From: Fusobacterium_C necrophorum
Lineage (GTDB): Bacteria > Fusobacteriota > Fusobacteriia > Fusobacteriales > Fusobacteriaceae
NCBI RefSeq assembly: GCF_900104395.1
Contig: NZ_FMXX01000011.1
Reading direction: 5' to 3' (one strand)
DNA: 64,000 nt
Of this stretch, positions 1-8,802 are shown one piece after another. Within the stretch, counting starts at the first letter, position 1, and each line of letters starts with the position of its first letter. A program made the position numbers and the translations under genes. The notes below the pieces were generated by a model. The model was not told where the DNA came from and did not search any database. It worked only from the letters and a program-made list of their open reading frames with translations.

Positions 1-329
1 TCTAGAAATAGATTTAAAGTTTTTAGGTGGAAGATGAATAAGAATCTGTTGAACAAATTCATCAATAGGCATTGTGCGATATTTTTTATTTTTATTATCA
101 GCTAAATCTTGATAGAAAAAAGTAACTTCTTTATCGTTAAAATTAACAATTTTATATTCTGCAATTGGAGCTCGCGCAAGATATCTTCCAAGATACTTTA
201 TGATTCCGGCAGTTGAATTAAGTTCTGTAGATCCTACATTAAAAAATAGGCGAACATCTTTTTTGTATAGTTCTCTAACTGATTTGAGCGCTTTTTTCTT
301 AATGTTTTCAGAGTAGTTTCCATTTTTTA
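1..329 (-). pseudogene. IS91-type (Y2 putative transposase) fragment
   Basis: An open frame on the minus strand, with no start codon, reads YLGRYLARAPIAEYKI, then FFYQDL, then MPIDEFVQQILIHLPPK. This is the conserved middle-to-C-terminal block of IS91/IS801-family rolling-circle transposases (YLxRYxxRxPI, EFIxRxLxHxP). The N-terminal catalytic half is missing because the frame runs into the terminator of the neighbouring gene, and the C-terminal end lies outside the window. It is therefore a remnant, or at best the 3' part of a truncated copy. It is unlikely to be active. Confidence 0.7.
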
Positions 330-340
330 TGCAAAAAAAT

Positions 341-366
341 ACCGGAGATACTAATATATCTCCGGT
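341..366 (-). terminator. Rho-independent terminator of the M42 peptidase gene
   Basis: A perfect 10-bp stem (ACCGGAGATA / TATCTCCGGT) with a 6-nt loop is followed, on the minus strand, by a run of seven T. It lies just after the stop of the aminopeptidase gene. Confidence 0.85.
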
Positions 367-399
367 AGATAATTCATTCGTTATCTATTTGATAAAAAA

Positions 400-1473
400 T
401 TAAAAAGTTTCTATCTTTTCTCGATTCAATTCTTGTACCACTTCTCTTGCCAAATCAACAGCTGCTTTCGTATCCGCCAAAGAAGCGTAGCAGTAACTCG
501 TATGAGCATATCTTGTCGGGATTCCCAGTACCAGAGTCGGAATTCCTTTTCCTGTGATATGATACTTTCCCCCATTGGTACTTCCTTTTTCTCGGACTAT
601 CATCTGAAAGGGAATTTCTTTTTCCCGAGCAATTTTCTTGGCAAATTCTAAAACTCTGGGATTAGATATCATAGCTGCATCCAAAGCTCGCAGTTGTACT
701 CCTCCTCGTAATTTTCCTTTTGCCTCTCTTCCTTGTTGGAAACTGTCATCTGCCGGAGAACCCTCGAACACAATGACAAAATCTGGTTGAATTCTCTGAG
801 CGGCAACTTGGGCTCCTCGTAGTCCGACTTCTTCCTGCGAACTGACAGAAACTACCAAGTTCACATCTAAATTTATTTTCATCTCTTGAAATTGTTTTAA
901 CACTTCAATTGCGGCAACCGTTCCCAATCGATTGTCAAAGGCTTTGGCTCTCATAATAGAAATTTTTTCATCATAAGAAAATCTAACCTCAGGAACTACC
1001 GGATTTCCAACTTCAATCCCATAGAGATTTATCGTTTCTTCATAAGAATTTGTTCCAATATCAATACTCAGTTCCGACAATTTTGGAAGACGACTTCTTT
1101 CCTCTTCTGTCATAAAGTGTGGAGGCTTACTCGCTACAACTCCCGGAATGTACTCACCCTTGTTATTTTTAATCACAACGGACATCGCAGGAAGATTGCC
1201 TACATGCCAACCACCCAAAGGCAGAAAACGCAAGCTTCCATTATCATTGATATGTTCTACCATAAATCCCACTTCATCACTATGACAATCTAAAAGAACT
1301 GTCGGTTTTTTTTCATCTTGTTCTGCCAAATAAACAAATAAATTGTTAATGGAATCTCTTTCCCATTTCATTTCCGAAACGTATTTTTTGATTTCTTCCA
1401 AGACATCATCTTCAAAACCGGGAGCTCCGAAAGCATTGGTAAAAGCCTCTGCCATTTTTATTATTCTTTCCAT
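400..1473 (-). CDS. M42 family metallo-aminopeptidase (glutamyl aminopeptidase/FrvX-like)
   Basis: A 357-residue cytosolic peptidase of the usual M42 length. These enzymes are dinuclear zinc or cobalt aminopeptidases that form large tetrahedral particles and trim peptides from their N-terminus. Visible metal and catalytic residues are His64 and Asp66 (LDCHSDEVGF), Asp180 (AFDNRLG), the Glu214-Glu215 pair (SQEEVGLRG), Glu237 (FEGSPADD) and His324 (TRYAHTSY). Its start lies about 15 bases after the stop of the upstream peptide-binding lipoprotein gene. The two are probably co-transcribed, pairing peptide capture with hydrolysis, and end at the terminator at 341-366. Confidence 0.9.
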   Translation of the reverse strand: MERIIKMAEAFTNAFGAPGFEDDVLEEIKKYVSEMKWERDSINNLFVYLAEQDEKKPTVLLDCHSDEVGFMVEHINDNGSLRFLPLGGWHVGNLPAMSVVIKNNKGEYIPGVVASKPPHFMTEEERSRLPKLSELSIDIGTNSYEETINLYGIEVGNPVVPEVRFSYDEKISIMRAKAFDNRLGTVAAIEVLKQFQEMKINLDVNLVVSVSSQEEVGLRGAQVAAQRIQPDFVIVFEGSPADDSFQQGREAKGKLRGGVQLRALDAAMISNPRVLEFAKKIAREKEIPFQMIVREKGSTNGGKYHITGKGIPTLVLGIPTRYAHTSYCYASLADTKAAVDLAREVVQELNREKIETF

Positions 1474-1488
1474 TCCATCCTCCCAATT

Positions 1489-2997
1489 TTAGTAAGAATA
1501 CTTGTGTATCATAGGATATGATTCCGCTTTAACCCCTTTGATCGCCTTTCTATACCCCACACTGGTCAAAGAATAGTACAATGGTAAAACAACAGCTTCT
1601 TCATTGATTAAATCCGCCGCCTGTCTATATAAATCTCTTCTCTTTTCTACATCCATTTCTTTTCGTCCTTCTTCCAATAATTGATCCATTTTTGGATTTG
1701 CATATTGAGAACGATTTCCTGAACCACCTTTTTGGCTACTGTGAAAATTAGGGAACAATCCATAATCTCCATCATAAGTAGAAGGTCCCCAACCAAGAAT
1801 AAACATATCCACTTCTCCATTGGCGGTCGCAGATAAGAAGGTTCCCCATTCCAAGTTTTCAATGCTGACCTCCAAACCGATTTCTTTCAATTGAGCTTGA
1901 ATAATTTCTGCCATTTGACTTCGAAGTTGTGAATTACTTACTGCAATTTTAATTTTACTTCCTACCAACCCTTTTTCTTCTATAATTTTTTTCGCTTCTT
2001 CCGGATTATATTCGTATACCTTACTGTCTTTAGAATATCCAAATACGGTCGGAGCTAAGAAAGAATTTGCTTTTTGTCCTGCCCCTGCCAACAAGGAGTT
2101 GACAATATCATCCCGATTCACTCCCATCGAAATTGCTTTTCTTACGTCTTTATCCGCAAAAATTTTTCTCTCTGTATTCATTCCCAAATAAATAGTACTT
2201 ACAGAACTTCCTTCTTTCAGCTCTAAGTTACTGTCTCCGGATATGGTTTCTCTAGAAACTGCTTCCACATCTCCTACCATATCAATTTCTCCGGTTTGCA
2301 GACCGATTACCTTATTACTTTCTTCCGGAATACCTCGAAATACAACATGCTTAATGGACGGTTCTCCGTCAAAATAAGTAGGATTCGCTTCTAACTCAAT
2401 ATGATCCCCAATCTTCCATTCTTTTAACATGTAAGGTCCTGTTCCTACAGGATTTTCAAAATACTTATCTCCAACCTCTTCATAATATTGTTTGCTTAAA
2501 ATAGATGCCGTTTTATGAGTCAAATGATTTAATAAAGGGGCAAAAGGTTCCTCCGTTTTAAAAGAAATTGTATAAGGATCGATGATGGTAATTTCCGTAA
2601 TCGGTTTATACAAATGAGCCACTTTCGGTAAACTTTGAGCTCTTTCAATTGTAAATTTTACATCTTCTGCCGTAAAATCATATCCGTTACTAAATTTAAC
2701 ATCTTTTCTCAAATGAAAAATAATCTCATTGGGATTCGGTCTTTCCCAAGATTTTGCCAATCCCGAATCAATTCCCCCTGTTGTTTCGTTGATCTCTGCC
2801 AAACGACTATAAATAAGAGTTACCGATCTTTGAGAATATTGTTCCGTGGTATCTTGTGGATCCAAAGTTTTTCCTTCCGAAATTTGAGCATATACCAGGC
2901 TATCTTTCTTTTCTCCCTCCGCTGCTCCCTTTCCTCCGCAAGCTACCAATAACAAACTAAATAAACACAGCAACAATGACACAGTCCATTTTTTCAT
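1489..2997 (-). CDS. Peptide-type ABC transporter substrate-binding lipoprotein (family 5)
   Basis: A 502-residue precursor with a hydrophobic signal ending LLLVAC, so Cys20 should be lipidated and anchor the protein to the inner membrane. The body has typical SBP_bac_5 landmarks: DPQDTTEQYS near the start, DVKFTIERA around residue 115, and GTGPYMLKEW around residue 185. The family delivers di- or oligopeptides, or sometimes nickel or other ligands, to DppBCDF-type permeases. No permease or ATPase gene is adjacent, so it must borrow another importer or act alone. Co-transcription with the aminopeptidase downstream favours a peptide ligand. Confidence 0.88.
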   Translation of the reverse strand: MKKWTVSLLLCLFSLLLVACGGKGAAEGEKKDSLVYAQISEGKTLDPQDTTEQYSQRSVTLIYSRLAEINETTGGIDSGLAKSWERPNPNEIIFHLRKDVKFSNGYDFTAEDVKFTIERAQSLPKVAHLYKPITEITIIDPYTISFKTEEPFAPLLNHLTHKTASILSKQYYEEVGDKYFENPVGTGPYMLKEWKIGDHIELEANPTYFDGEPSIKHVVFRGIPEESNKVIGLQTGEIDMVGDVEAVSRETISGDSNLELKEGSSVSTIYLGMNTERKIFADKDVRKAISMGVNRDDIVNSLLAGAGQKANSFLAPTVFGYSKDSKVYEYNPEEAKKIIEEKGLVGSKIKIAVSNSQLRSQMAEIIQAQLKEIGLEVSIENLEWGTFLSATANGEVDMFILGWGPSTYDGDYGLFPNFHSSQKGGSGNRSQYANPKMDQLLEEGRKEMDVEKRRDLYRQAADLINEEAVVLPLYYSLTSVGYRKAIKGVKAESYPMIHKYSY

Positions 2998-3029
2998 ACC
3001 ATACCTCCTTGATTTTTTATATTTCTATT

Positions 3030-3057
3030 ATTATACTCTCTCCTCACAAAAAAGCAA
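3030..3057 (-). promoter_or_regulatory. Putative sigma-70 promoter for the peptide-binding lipoprotein/M42 unit
   Basis: On the minus strand a TTGCTT -35 hexamer, a 16-nt spacer and a perfect TATAAT -10 lie about 30 bases before the start of the lipoprotein gene. The match is by eye only. Confidence 0.5.
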
Positions 3058-3064
3058 AGGTTTT

Positions 3065-3841
3065 TTAAAATTTTATATATTTTTCTAAATGTCGTATCAC
3101 CCCATCTTCATGATTACTATATTCTGTAACCTCATATTCCTTTTCTTGAGCGGCATAAGTTCCTTTCATAGAAACCGCCTTTCCTACAGAAGCCAACATC
3201 GCAAAATCGTTTTCACTGTCTCCAAAAGCAATGGCGTCTTTCAAGTCCAAAGATAAATAGGAAGCAACCTTTTGAACTCCTGTCGCTTTACTGCAATTTT
3301 TACTGTTGATGTCTAAACATTCTGAAGAAGACAAGGTAATAGTTAAGTCTTTCCCGATTTCTTCCTGTAGCTCCGTCTGAATTTTTCGTAATAAGTTTGT
3401 ATTCGGATCCACTACGAGCAATTTTTCCAAATGTTGGAAATCCTCTTCTCTTTCTAAAACTATCGCCTTATATTCCACTCTTTTTTCATCTTTCCTTCCA
3501 TAGCTTGGCATGAAGTAATAATTTTGAAAAAATCCCCGATAGTCTACTCTATACTTTTCCAAATAAGCTGTTACCTTTTTTACTACATCCACAGGAATAT
3601 AATTTTCAAAAATTAACTCTCCCTTTGGAGAATAAATGGTTGCTCCGTTGTTGCATATCATATAAATAGCAACTCCTAATTTTTCACGAATGGTATTCGC
3701 CGAAGCAAAACCTCTTCCGGTTGCAATAACAAATGGATACCCTTTTTTTAGCAAAGTCCGTATACCGGAAATTGTTTTTATTCCTACTGTTCTATCATCA
3801 TTTAATAAAGTTCCGTCCAAGTCGGAAATAATCCATTTCAT
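3065..3841 (-). CDS. Cof-type HAD-IIB family phosphatase
   Basis: A 258-residue cytosolic HAD hydrolase. Motif I is SDLDGTLL with the nucleophile Asp7 and acid/base Asp9, motif II is ATGR, Lys185 (NCSKATGV) is motif III, and GDSENDF (Asp208, Asp212) is motif IV. The large C2B cap between motifs II and III identifies the Cof/YidA group, which dephosphorylates sugar phosphates, FMN, PLP and similar metabolites. The exact substrate cannot be read. It follows the rhodanese-like gene by 12 bases on the same strand, so the two probably form one transcript. A second, divergent Cof paralogue lies at 11.0 kb. Confidence 0.88.
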   Translation of the reverse strand: MKWIISDLDGTLLNDDRTVGIKTISGIRTLLKKGYPFVIATGRGFASANTIREKLGVAIYMICNNGATIYSPKGELIFENYIPVDVVKKVTAYLEKYRVDYRGFFQNYYFMPSYGRKDEKRVEYKAIVLEREEDFQHLEKLLVVDPNTNLLRKIQTELQEEIGKDLTITLSSSECLDINSKNCSKATGVQKVASYLSLDLKDAIAFGDSENDFAMLASVGKAVSMKGTYAAQEKEYEVTEYSNHEDGVIRHLEKYIKF

Positions 3842-3853
3842 AAACTCTCCTCT

Positions 3854-4657
3854 CTATTCAAAATGATAACGATTTACAATTTTTTCTCTCTTTCTCTCTT
3901 TATCCTTCGTATATTCTTCATAAGAAATTCCAATAAATCCGCCCTCTACATTATAGACATTGTCATAGCCCGCTCCTCTTAAAAAGTTCACAGCATCCAA
4001 ACTCCTGTGAGCACTTCGACAGTAGACATATACCTTTTCTTCTTTTGGAATTTCTAATATTCTACGAACCAAACTATGAAGAGGAATGTTTTTGCTTCCG
4101 AGAATGCGAGCATACTCATGCTCCTCTTCTTCCCGCACATCCAGAAAAAAAGCTCCTGCCTGTTGTAACCCTCGTACTTCTTCTACTGAAATCAAAGGTC
4201 TGGACACTTCCATTGCGTAAAAAGCTGAAAGATTCAGGATATCCATTTCCTCTTCCAACGATTTTCCATAGATAGAGTATTCTGCCAATTCTTTCAAACC
4301 TTTTCCTTCGGATAAGAAAGTTTGTAATATTTCATATCTTCTTTCCAAATTTCCTTTTCCTATCATTTGCACTCCTAACATTTTATAGTCAGGAGAATAC
4401 AAAAGTTTGATATGCGTCATACTGTAGCTCGGCTTAGGACCGTTATAATCGTTTGCCACATCTTTAGACTTGTAAAAATGAAATCCCTGCTCTTTCAGCT
4501 CTCGACTTGTCTTTCCTAAACTAAAGTAACAATATTCCCCGAGAGTTTGGATTCCCAAATTTTCATTTCGTTCTCTCACACAAAGGAGTCCTGTTTCTTC
4601 TTCCATTTTTCTTAAAATTTGTTCCATATCTTCATCTACATTGAGTATTTCTTTCAT
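3854..4657 (-). CDS. Rhodanese-domain protein with N-terminal CoA-disulfide-reductase-like dimerisation domain
   Basis: About 267 residues. I chose the ATG at 4657 because GGAGG lies five bases before it; an upstream in-frame ATG has no such site. Residues ~35-155 resemble the C-terminal dimerisation domain of CoA-disulfide reductase/NADH oxidase (IKLLYSPDYKMLGVQMIG, then SLEEEMDILNLSAFYAMEVSRP). Residues ~155-255 are a rhodanese with catalytic Cys213 in the loop CRSAHRS. The flavin- and NAD-binding domains that normally come first are absent. The architecture therefore looks like the tail of a CoADR-rhodanese fusion living alone, probably in persulfide or polysulfide handling. It lies upstream of the Cof phosphatase. 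Confidence 0.8.
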   Translation of the reverse strand: MKEILNVDEDMEQILRKMEEETGLLCVRERNENLGIQTLGEYCYFSLGKTSRELKEQGFHFYKSKDVANDYNGPKPSYSMTHIKLLYSPDYKMLGVQMIGKGNLERRYEILQTFLSEGKGLKELAEYSIYGKSLEEEMDILNLSAFYAMEVSRPLISVEEVRGLQQAGAFFLDVREEEEHEYARILGSKNIPLHSLVRRILEIPKEEKVYVYCRSAHRSLDAVNFLRGAGYDNVYNVEGGFIGISYEEYTKDKERKREKIVNRYHFE

Positions 4658-4730
4658 TCTTTCCTCCATTTCTATCATCTCTAGAATATCATGTTTTATT
4701 TTTTTTTACTATCTATAATTTCATAAAAAA

Positions 4731-4756
4731 AAGGAGCTATTTCTTTGCAGCTCCTT
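4731..4756. terminator. Bidirectional Rho-independent terminator
   Basis: An 8-bp stem AAGGAGCT / AGCTCCTT with a 10-nt loop has T runs on the plus side and A runs on the minus side. It mainly ends the symporter transcript arriving from the right on the minus strand. Confidence 0.8.
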
Positions 4757-4763
4757 TTTTTCT

Positions 4764-6089
4764 CTAACCAATTCCGTGATACAGAATTCCCAAAATAAAA
4801 ACGATGAAACTGATTCCGCAAAATACATATTTCCCCATAAGCAATAAAAATCGTGGAAAAGCGGCTTTTCTTCCTTTTTGAATTTCTTCCTTTACAAAGG
4901 TATCTCCACAAATCCAATAAAATAAAACCGCTGCCAGAAAAGCTCCCAAAGGAATGAAATAAATGCTGACCATATCCATAAGCTTTCTCAAATAAATCAC
5001 ATCTTCTACTAAAATTCCCAAACAAAAAGAGAGTGCCATTACAATGGAAACAGCCTTCCATCGTTCCAAAGAAAATTTTTCCTGCAAAGCTTCAATGGAA
5101 GATTCAAACAAATTGACCAAAGAAGTCATTCCTGCTAAAAAAACAGCCGAAAAGAAAATACAGCTAAAAATTCTCCCGAAAGGCATCTGTTGAAATACTC
5201 TGGGCATTGCCAAAAACATAAGACCCGGTCCTGCACTGACTTCCATACCGAAAGAAAATACTGCAGGAATAATCACAAGAGCTGCCAGTATAGCAGCAAG
5301 AGTATCATAAAAAGAAACATGGAGTGAGGAATTAAGCACATCTACATCCTCTTTCAAATAACTTCCATATACCACAGTTCCGGACCCTGCCAAAGAGAGA
5401 GAGAAAAATGCTTGTCCTAAGGCAAAAATCCATGTCTTTATTTGAAACATCTTCTCAAAGTCCGCTTTCCATAAAAATTGATATCCTATGGTAGAATCTT
5501 CTAAGAAGAAAACTCGTATTGCCAAGACACAGAACAGTAAAAAAAACAAAGGCATAAACACTCGATTGATTTTTTCAATTCCCCTTTGGATTCCCGCCGT
5601 CATAATGAAAAGACTGAAAAGGATAATGGCAAAATGCCAACCCAAAGTGGAATATCTTGTGGTAACGGAGGAAAATAATTCGACATAATCCTCCACCCCA
5701 TGCAAAACACCTGTAAAAGATTGAACGGTATATTTCAAAATCCAAGCCACTACCACGGCATAGCCGATTGCAATTCCCAAAGAACCCAAGACAGGAACAA
5801 AAGCTAAGACATCTCCATATTTCTTTCCTCTTCTTTCCAAAGCTTTTCGAAAAGCTCCCAAAGGTCCGCTTTTCATAGCTCTACCAAAAGCCATTTCCCC
5901 ACTGACTCCTGTCAAACCTAATAAAAGAACAAAGAATAAATAAGGAAAAAGAAAAGCGGCCCCTCCAAATTCTCCCACTCGATAAGGAAACAACCAGATA
6001 TTCCCCATCCCAACTGCTGAACCGACACAGGCTAAAATAAAACCAATCTTATTCTGAAAAGAATCTCTCTTCTTGAAATCTCTCTCCAT
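4764..6089 (-). CDS. Sodium:neurotransmitter symporter family (SNF/LeuT-type) transporter
   Basis: About 441 residues and highly hydrophobic, matching the 11-12 helix LeuT-type bacterial SNF proteins. The signature in helix 1 is clear: a short cytoplasmic tail, then GSAVGMGNIWLFPYR, where the unwound Gly-Asn region binds Na+ and substrate. The family imports amino acids with sodium. The substrate is not determinable here; aromatic, branched-chain or indole-related amino acids are usual in anaerobes. I prefer the ATG at 6089, preceded by AGGTG, over a GTG three codons upstream. It is monocistronic, with a terminator at 4731-4756 and a long AT-rich leader. Confidence 0.9.
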   Translation of the reverse strand: MERDFKKRDSFQNKIGFILACVGSAVGMGNIWLFPYRVGEFGGAAFLFPYLFFVLLLGLTGVSGEMAFGRAMKSGPLGAFRKALERRGKKYGDVLAFVPVLGSLGIAIGYAVVVAWILKYTVQSFTGVLHGVEDYVELFSSVTTRYSTLGWHFAIILFSLFIMTAGIQRGIEKINRVFMPLFFLLFCVLAIRVFFLEDSTIGYQFLWKADFEKMFQIKTWIFALGQAFFSLSLAGSGTVVYGSYLKEDVDVLNSSLHVSFYDTLAAILAALVIIPAVFSFGMEVSAGPGLMFLAMPRVFQQMPFGRIFSCIFFSAVFLAGMTSLVNLFESSIEALQEKFSLERWKAVSIVMALSFCLGILVEDVIYLRKLMDMVSIYFIPLGAFLAAVLFYWICGDTFVKEEIQKGRKAAFPRFLLLMGKYVFCGISFIVFILGILYHGIG

Positions 6090-6332
6090 TTCTTTCACCT
6101 TCCTCCTTCATTTTTTTAAAACATGGCTTATTATAGTGAAATTGGCAAGGAAAAGAAAATTGATTTTTTCAATTAAGATTATTTTCTTTATTAATATTTT
6201 TATTTTTCTTTTGAAAATACTATATTTTAAAAGTTTATTATAAAAACATTTTCGCAAAAATAAATTTTTTATTTATTTTTTAATTGTTTTTATAAAGAAT
6301 TTTTTCTCATTTAAGAATAAATTCTTATTCTC
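6090..6332. other. AT-rich intergenic region
   Basis: About 240 bases of nearly pure A/T between the symporter gene and the YheO-like regulator gene upstream of it. It presumably carries the symporter promoter. No clear repeat, hairpin or short gene is visible. Confidence 0.4.
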
Positions 6333-6989
6333 TTAGCTTTGATTTTTCAAATAACGATACAAAGTTTTTTCCGAAATTTCCAATTTTTTTGCTACTGTTG
6401 AAATATTTCCTTTCAACTGAAAAATTCCTTTCTGTTGTAAGTCTTCCACTACTTTCATTCTCTCTTCTATACTCATGGCAGCTCCTACTGTGGACAAACT
6501 GTCAAAGTAATCTTCAATCAGATACTGAGAATATTGAAATAAAGTGTTTTCCTGCTTTTTTTGCCCGATTCCTGCCGTCTCTGCTGCCAAATCTCTTTCC
6601 GGCCCTCCCGTCAGAGCTTTCAGGCTTGCATTTAAAAAATTGGCAGCTACAATCATCGAAGTAATATTTTTTTTCATGGATAATACTCCCGTCAATTTCC
6701 CTGCCTTATCCGAAATATAGTAGAGAGATACTCTGGATAAATCCCCATTTTTTTCCTGAAAAGGTAATTTTGCAATATATTTTTGTTCCTTCCGATAAGC
6801 TCTCAACCAAAAAAGAAGATTTTTATCCATTTCTTCGCCCAAAGCTTTGGAACAATTCTTACTCTTGGCACATAGACTTGTTTTTTGATTCTCCAAAACC
6901 TCAAATAAACTGACTTCTACAGTTTCTCCAAAGCCAGCAAATAAAAAATCAATGATTCCGGAATAATATTCTTTTTGAACTTCCGTCAT
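6333..6989 (-). CDS. YheO/DauR-like PAS-domain transcriptional regulator
   Basis: 218 residues from the ATG at 6989, which has AGGAGGAGGA directly upstream. A longer frame reaching 7100 would run through a terminator and is rejected. The N-terminal ~110 residues resemble the YheO PAS-like sensor (ETVEVSLFEVLENQ, then AKSKNCSKALGEE). The C-terminal ~60 residues are the helix-turn-helix (STVAKKLEISEKTLYRYLKN). Family members such as DauR control amino-acid catabolism or transport genes. The neighbouring SNF amino-acid symporter, about 240 bases downstream on the same strand, is a reasonable target, but that is inference. Confidence 0.8.
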   Translation of the reverse strand: MTEVQKEYYSGIIDFLFAGFGETVEVSLFEVLENQKTSLCAKSKNCSKALGEEMDKNLLFWLRAYRKEQKYIAKLPFQEKNGDLSRVSLYYISDKAGKLTGVLSMKKNITSMIVAANFLNASLKALTGGPERDLAAETAGIGQKKQENTLFQYSQYLIEDYFDSLSTVGAAMSIEERMKVVEDLQQKGIFQLKGNISTVAKKLEISEKTLYRYLKNQS

Positions 6990-7012
6990 TTCCTCCTCCT
7001 CTTGAGCATAAA

Positions 7013-7037
7013 AAAGGAGCATTCCAAAATGCTCCTC
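7013..7037 (-). terminator. Rho-independent terminator of the 7042-7488 gene
   Basis: AGGAGCAT, a 6-nt loop and ATGCTCCT form an 8-bp stem, with A-rich sequence on its left that reads as T-rich on the minus strand. It lies just past the stop of the upstream hypothetical gene and before the ribosome binding site of the YheO-like gene. Confidence 0.75.
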
Positions 7038-7041
7038 TCTG

Positions 7042-7488
7042 TTATCTATCTTTCCATTGTAATATATAACGATAGTCCTCTTGGATAGATTCAAAATCAA
7101 TATGTTGATATTTCCAACTTTCCCCGTATCTCAAAAACAACTCCTCCAAACGGGAAATCTTCTTTTTTCTTTCCCCTTTTGACATGGACAAAAACTGAGT
7201 ATTACATTGTTTTAAAATATTCTTCATCTCTTGAAAAAATTGTTCACAATCTTTTTGCCACATACGATCTGCATATTCTGTCGCATAATATTCCTGTGTC
7301 ACTTCATCGGATAATACTTTTTGATAGCCGGGATATTCTTTTAAAATTTCCTGAACATACTTTCTTCCGTCAGAAAGATATTCCGAATGAACATATCGTA
7401 GAATCGGTTGAAAATTCACTACTTTTAAGGGCTTGTGACTCTCCTCGTCATAAAAAGCCAAACTATCTCGAAATTCTTCTAAATACAT
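7042..7488 (-). CDS. Conserved-looking hypothetical protein (148 aa)
   Basis: I do not recognise this protein. It is 148 residues, soluble, with no signal peptide or membrane helix. It is rich in Glu, Lys, Tyr and Phe and looks mainly helical (for example FFQEMKNILKQC and KKISRLEELFLRYGESW). It starts at the very end of the PTS IIA gene (adjacent or overlapping by one base) and ends at its own terminator, so it is translated as the second gene of that transcript. The tight coupling suggests a role linked to PTS sugar signalling, but nothing in the sequence proves this. Confidence 0.7.
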   Translation of the reverse strand: MYLEEFRDSLAFYDEESHKPLKVVNFQPILRYVHSEYLSDGRKYVQEILKEYPGYQKVLSDEVTQEYYATEYADRMWQKDCEQFFQEMKNILKQCNTQFLSMSKGERKKKISRLEELFLRYGESWKYQHIDFESIQEDYRYILQWKDR

Positions 7489-7987
7489 TATTTTAATGTT
7501 ACCTTCATAATAGGATCTCCGACTTTTACCTCTTGTCCTAAGGCAATCACTTCAATGTGTTCCACTTCTTCCATGTTATTGATAATGACAGGAGTTTTTA
7601 TTGAAGGAGCATTTGCTGAAATATATGCCAAATCATATTCTACAATAGGATCTCCTACCTTAGTCGGTCCTTCTCCTCTTAAGGATTTGAAGCCTTCTCC
7701 TTTTAATTTTACCGTATCAATTCCAAAATGAACAATCATTTCCAATCCGTCTTCCGAATCAAAACTGACTGATGTCTGGTGTCGAATACATTGGCAACTT
7801 CTCCATTGACAGGGGAACAGATGGCTCCTTCTTTCGGTTCCATTCCACAACCGTCTCCTACCATTTTTTCTGCAAATGCAGGATCCGGAATTTCTGCCAA
7901 ATCAATGACTTTTCCATTTATGGGAGCATAAATAGTAACTACCTTTTTCTCTTCTTTTTTTCCAAACAAGTTATGAAATAATCCCAT
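7488..7987 (-). pseudogene. crr: PTS glucose-type EIIA component, frameshifted
   Basis: EIIA-Glc carries phosphate from HPr to sugar-specific EIIB domains. The N-terminal part (from 7987) reads VTIYAPINGKVIDL, then GAICSPVNGEVANVFDTRH, and then runs out of frame to a stop at 7736. The C-terminal part, in another frame, reads SFDSEDGLEMIVHFGIDTV and continues to the normal family end. The break lies at about 7770-7774: restoring one T would give the expected HSVSFDSEDG. Both active-site histidines (DTRH and VHFG) are encoded but in separate frames. Total length matches an intact ~166-residue EIIA. It is either a true frameshift, slippage, or a one-base sequence error. Confidence 0.85.
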
Positions 7988-8026
7988 CTCAATTCCTCCT
8001 TTAATTCGTATTACTTTTATTATAAG

Positions 8027-8800
8027 TTATTCTAAGATTCTTTTCAAGTCCCTACTGTAAAATAATATAATTCCCGCTGCCATAGCCACATTCAAAGATT
8101 CCGCCTGCCCGGAAATGGGAATAATAATCTTCTGCTCTGCAAGTTCTAAAAACTCTTTGGATACTCCATGTCCTTCATTTCCAAAGACAAAAGCATTTTT
8201 TTCTTTGAGCTGCATTTCGGTATATGCAACGGAGTCTCGTTGTAAAGTGGTAACTAAAACATGATAGTTTTCTGCCTGTAAATATTCCAGTATCTCTTTT
8301 TTTTCCATAACATGAAGACGAACATGAAAAATAGAACCCATAGAACTTCGGACTACTTTTTCATTATAACAGTCAACGGAATGTTTTGTCAGGAAAATAT
8401 CCGAAAATCCGGCAGCATCGACCAATCGAATCATGGTTCCCAAATTTCCGGGATCCTGAATGTCGTCCAATACAATCAATTGCTTTGCAGCTTTTGATAT
8501 TTCTATCACCGGGTAGGAATACAGTAAAATTACTCCCTGTGAATTCTCTTGTACACTGACTTTTTCAAAACATTTTTGGGAAAGTAGAAAAACAGGACAG
8601 GAAAATCTCTCCAATCGCTCTTCTTCCACTTCGACACCTTCTCGCAACAAGACATACTTTGCTCCCTCAGGATAGTCCAAAAACTTTTTTCCCTCAGCCA
8701 AGAAGATTCGTTCTTCTTCCCGATATTTTTTCTTTTTTAATTTGGAAAAAAATTTTACTTTTTCATTCTCCGGACTGGAGATGTGAATCCATGCTTTCAT
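8027..8800 (-). CDS. TrmH/SpoU family RNA 2'-O-methyltransferase
   Basis: 257 residues of usual length. The N-terminal ~95 residues form the L30e-like substrate-binding domain (SPENEKVKFFSKLKKKKYREEE; EERIFLAEGKKFL). The C-terminal SpoU knot has motif 1 LDDIQDPGNLGTMIR with the catalytic Asn-Arg region, motif 2 FVFGNEGHGVS, and motif 3 IPISGQAESLNVAMA. The enzyme methylates a ribose 2'-OH of rRNA or tRNA using S-adenosylmethionine. The exact nucleotide is unknown. Its start lies two bases after the dnaN stop, so the two are translationally close. Confidence 0.92.
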   Translation of the reverse strand: MKAWIHISSPENEKVKFFSKLKKKKYREEERIFLAEGKKFLDYPEGAKYVLLREGVEVEEERLERFSCPVFLLSQKCFEKVSVQENSQGVILLYSYPVIEISKAAKQLIVLDDIQDPGNLGTMIRLVDAAGFSDIFLTKHSVDCYNEKVVRSSMGSIFHVRLHVMEKKEILEYLQAENYHVLVTTLQRDSVAYTEMQLKEKNAFVFGNEGHGVSKEFLELAEQKIIIPISGQAESLNVAMAAGIILFYSRDLKRILE

Positions 8801-8802
8801 AC

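Noticed and set aside
433..651. 72-residue plus-strand ORF
   Set aside because: Antisense shadow of the M42 peptidase gene with no ribosome binding site.
4696..5061. 121-residue minus-strand ORF overlapping the symporter gene
   Set aside because: A shadow frame of the SNF symporter gene, partly crossing its terminator.
6990..7100. N-terminal extension of the YheO-like regulator
   Set aside because: It would translate through a terminator hairpin, overlaps the upstream gene, and a strong ribosome binding site serves the ATG at 6989.
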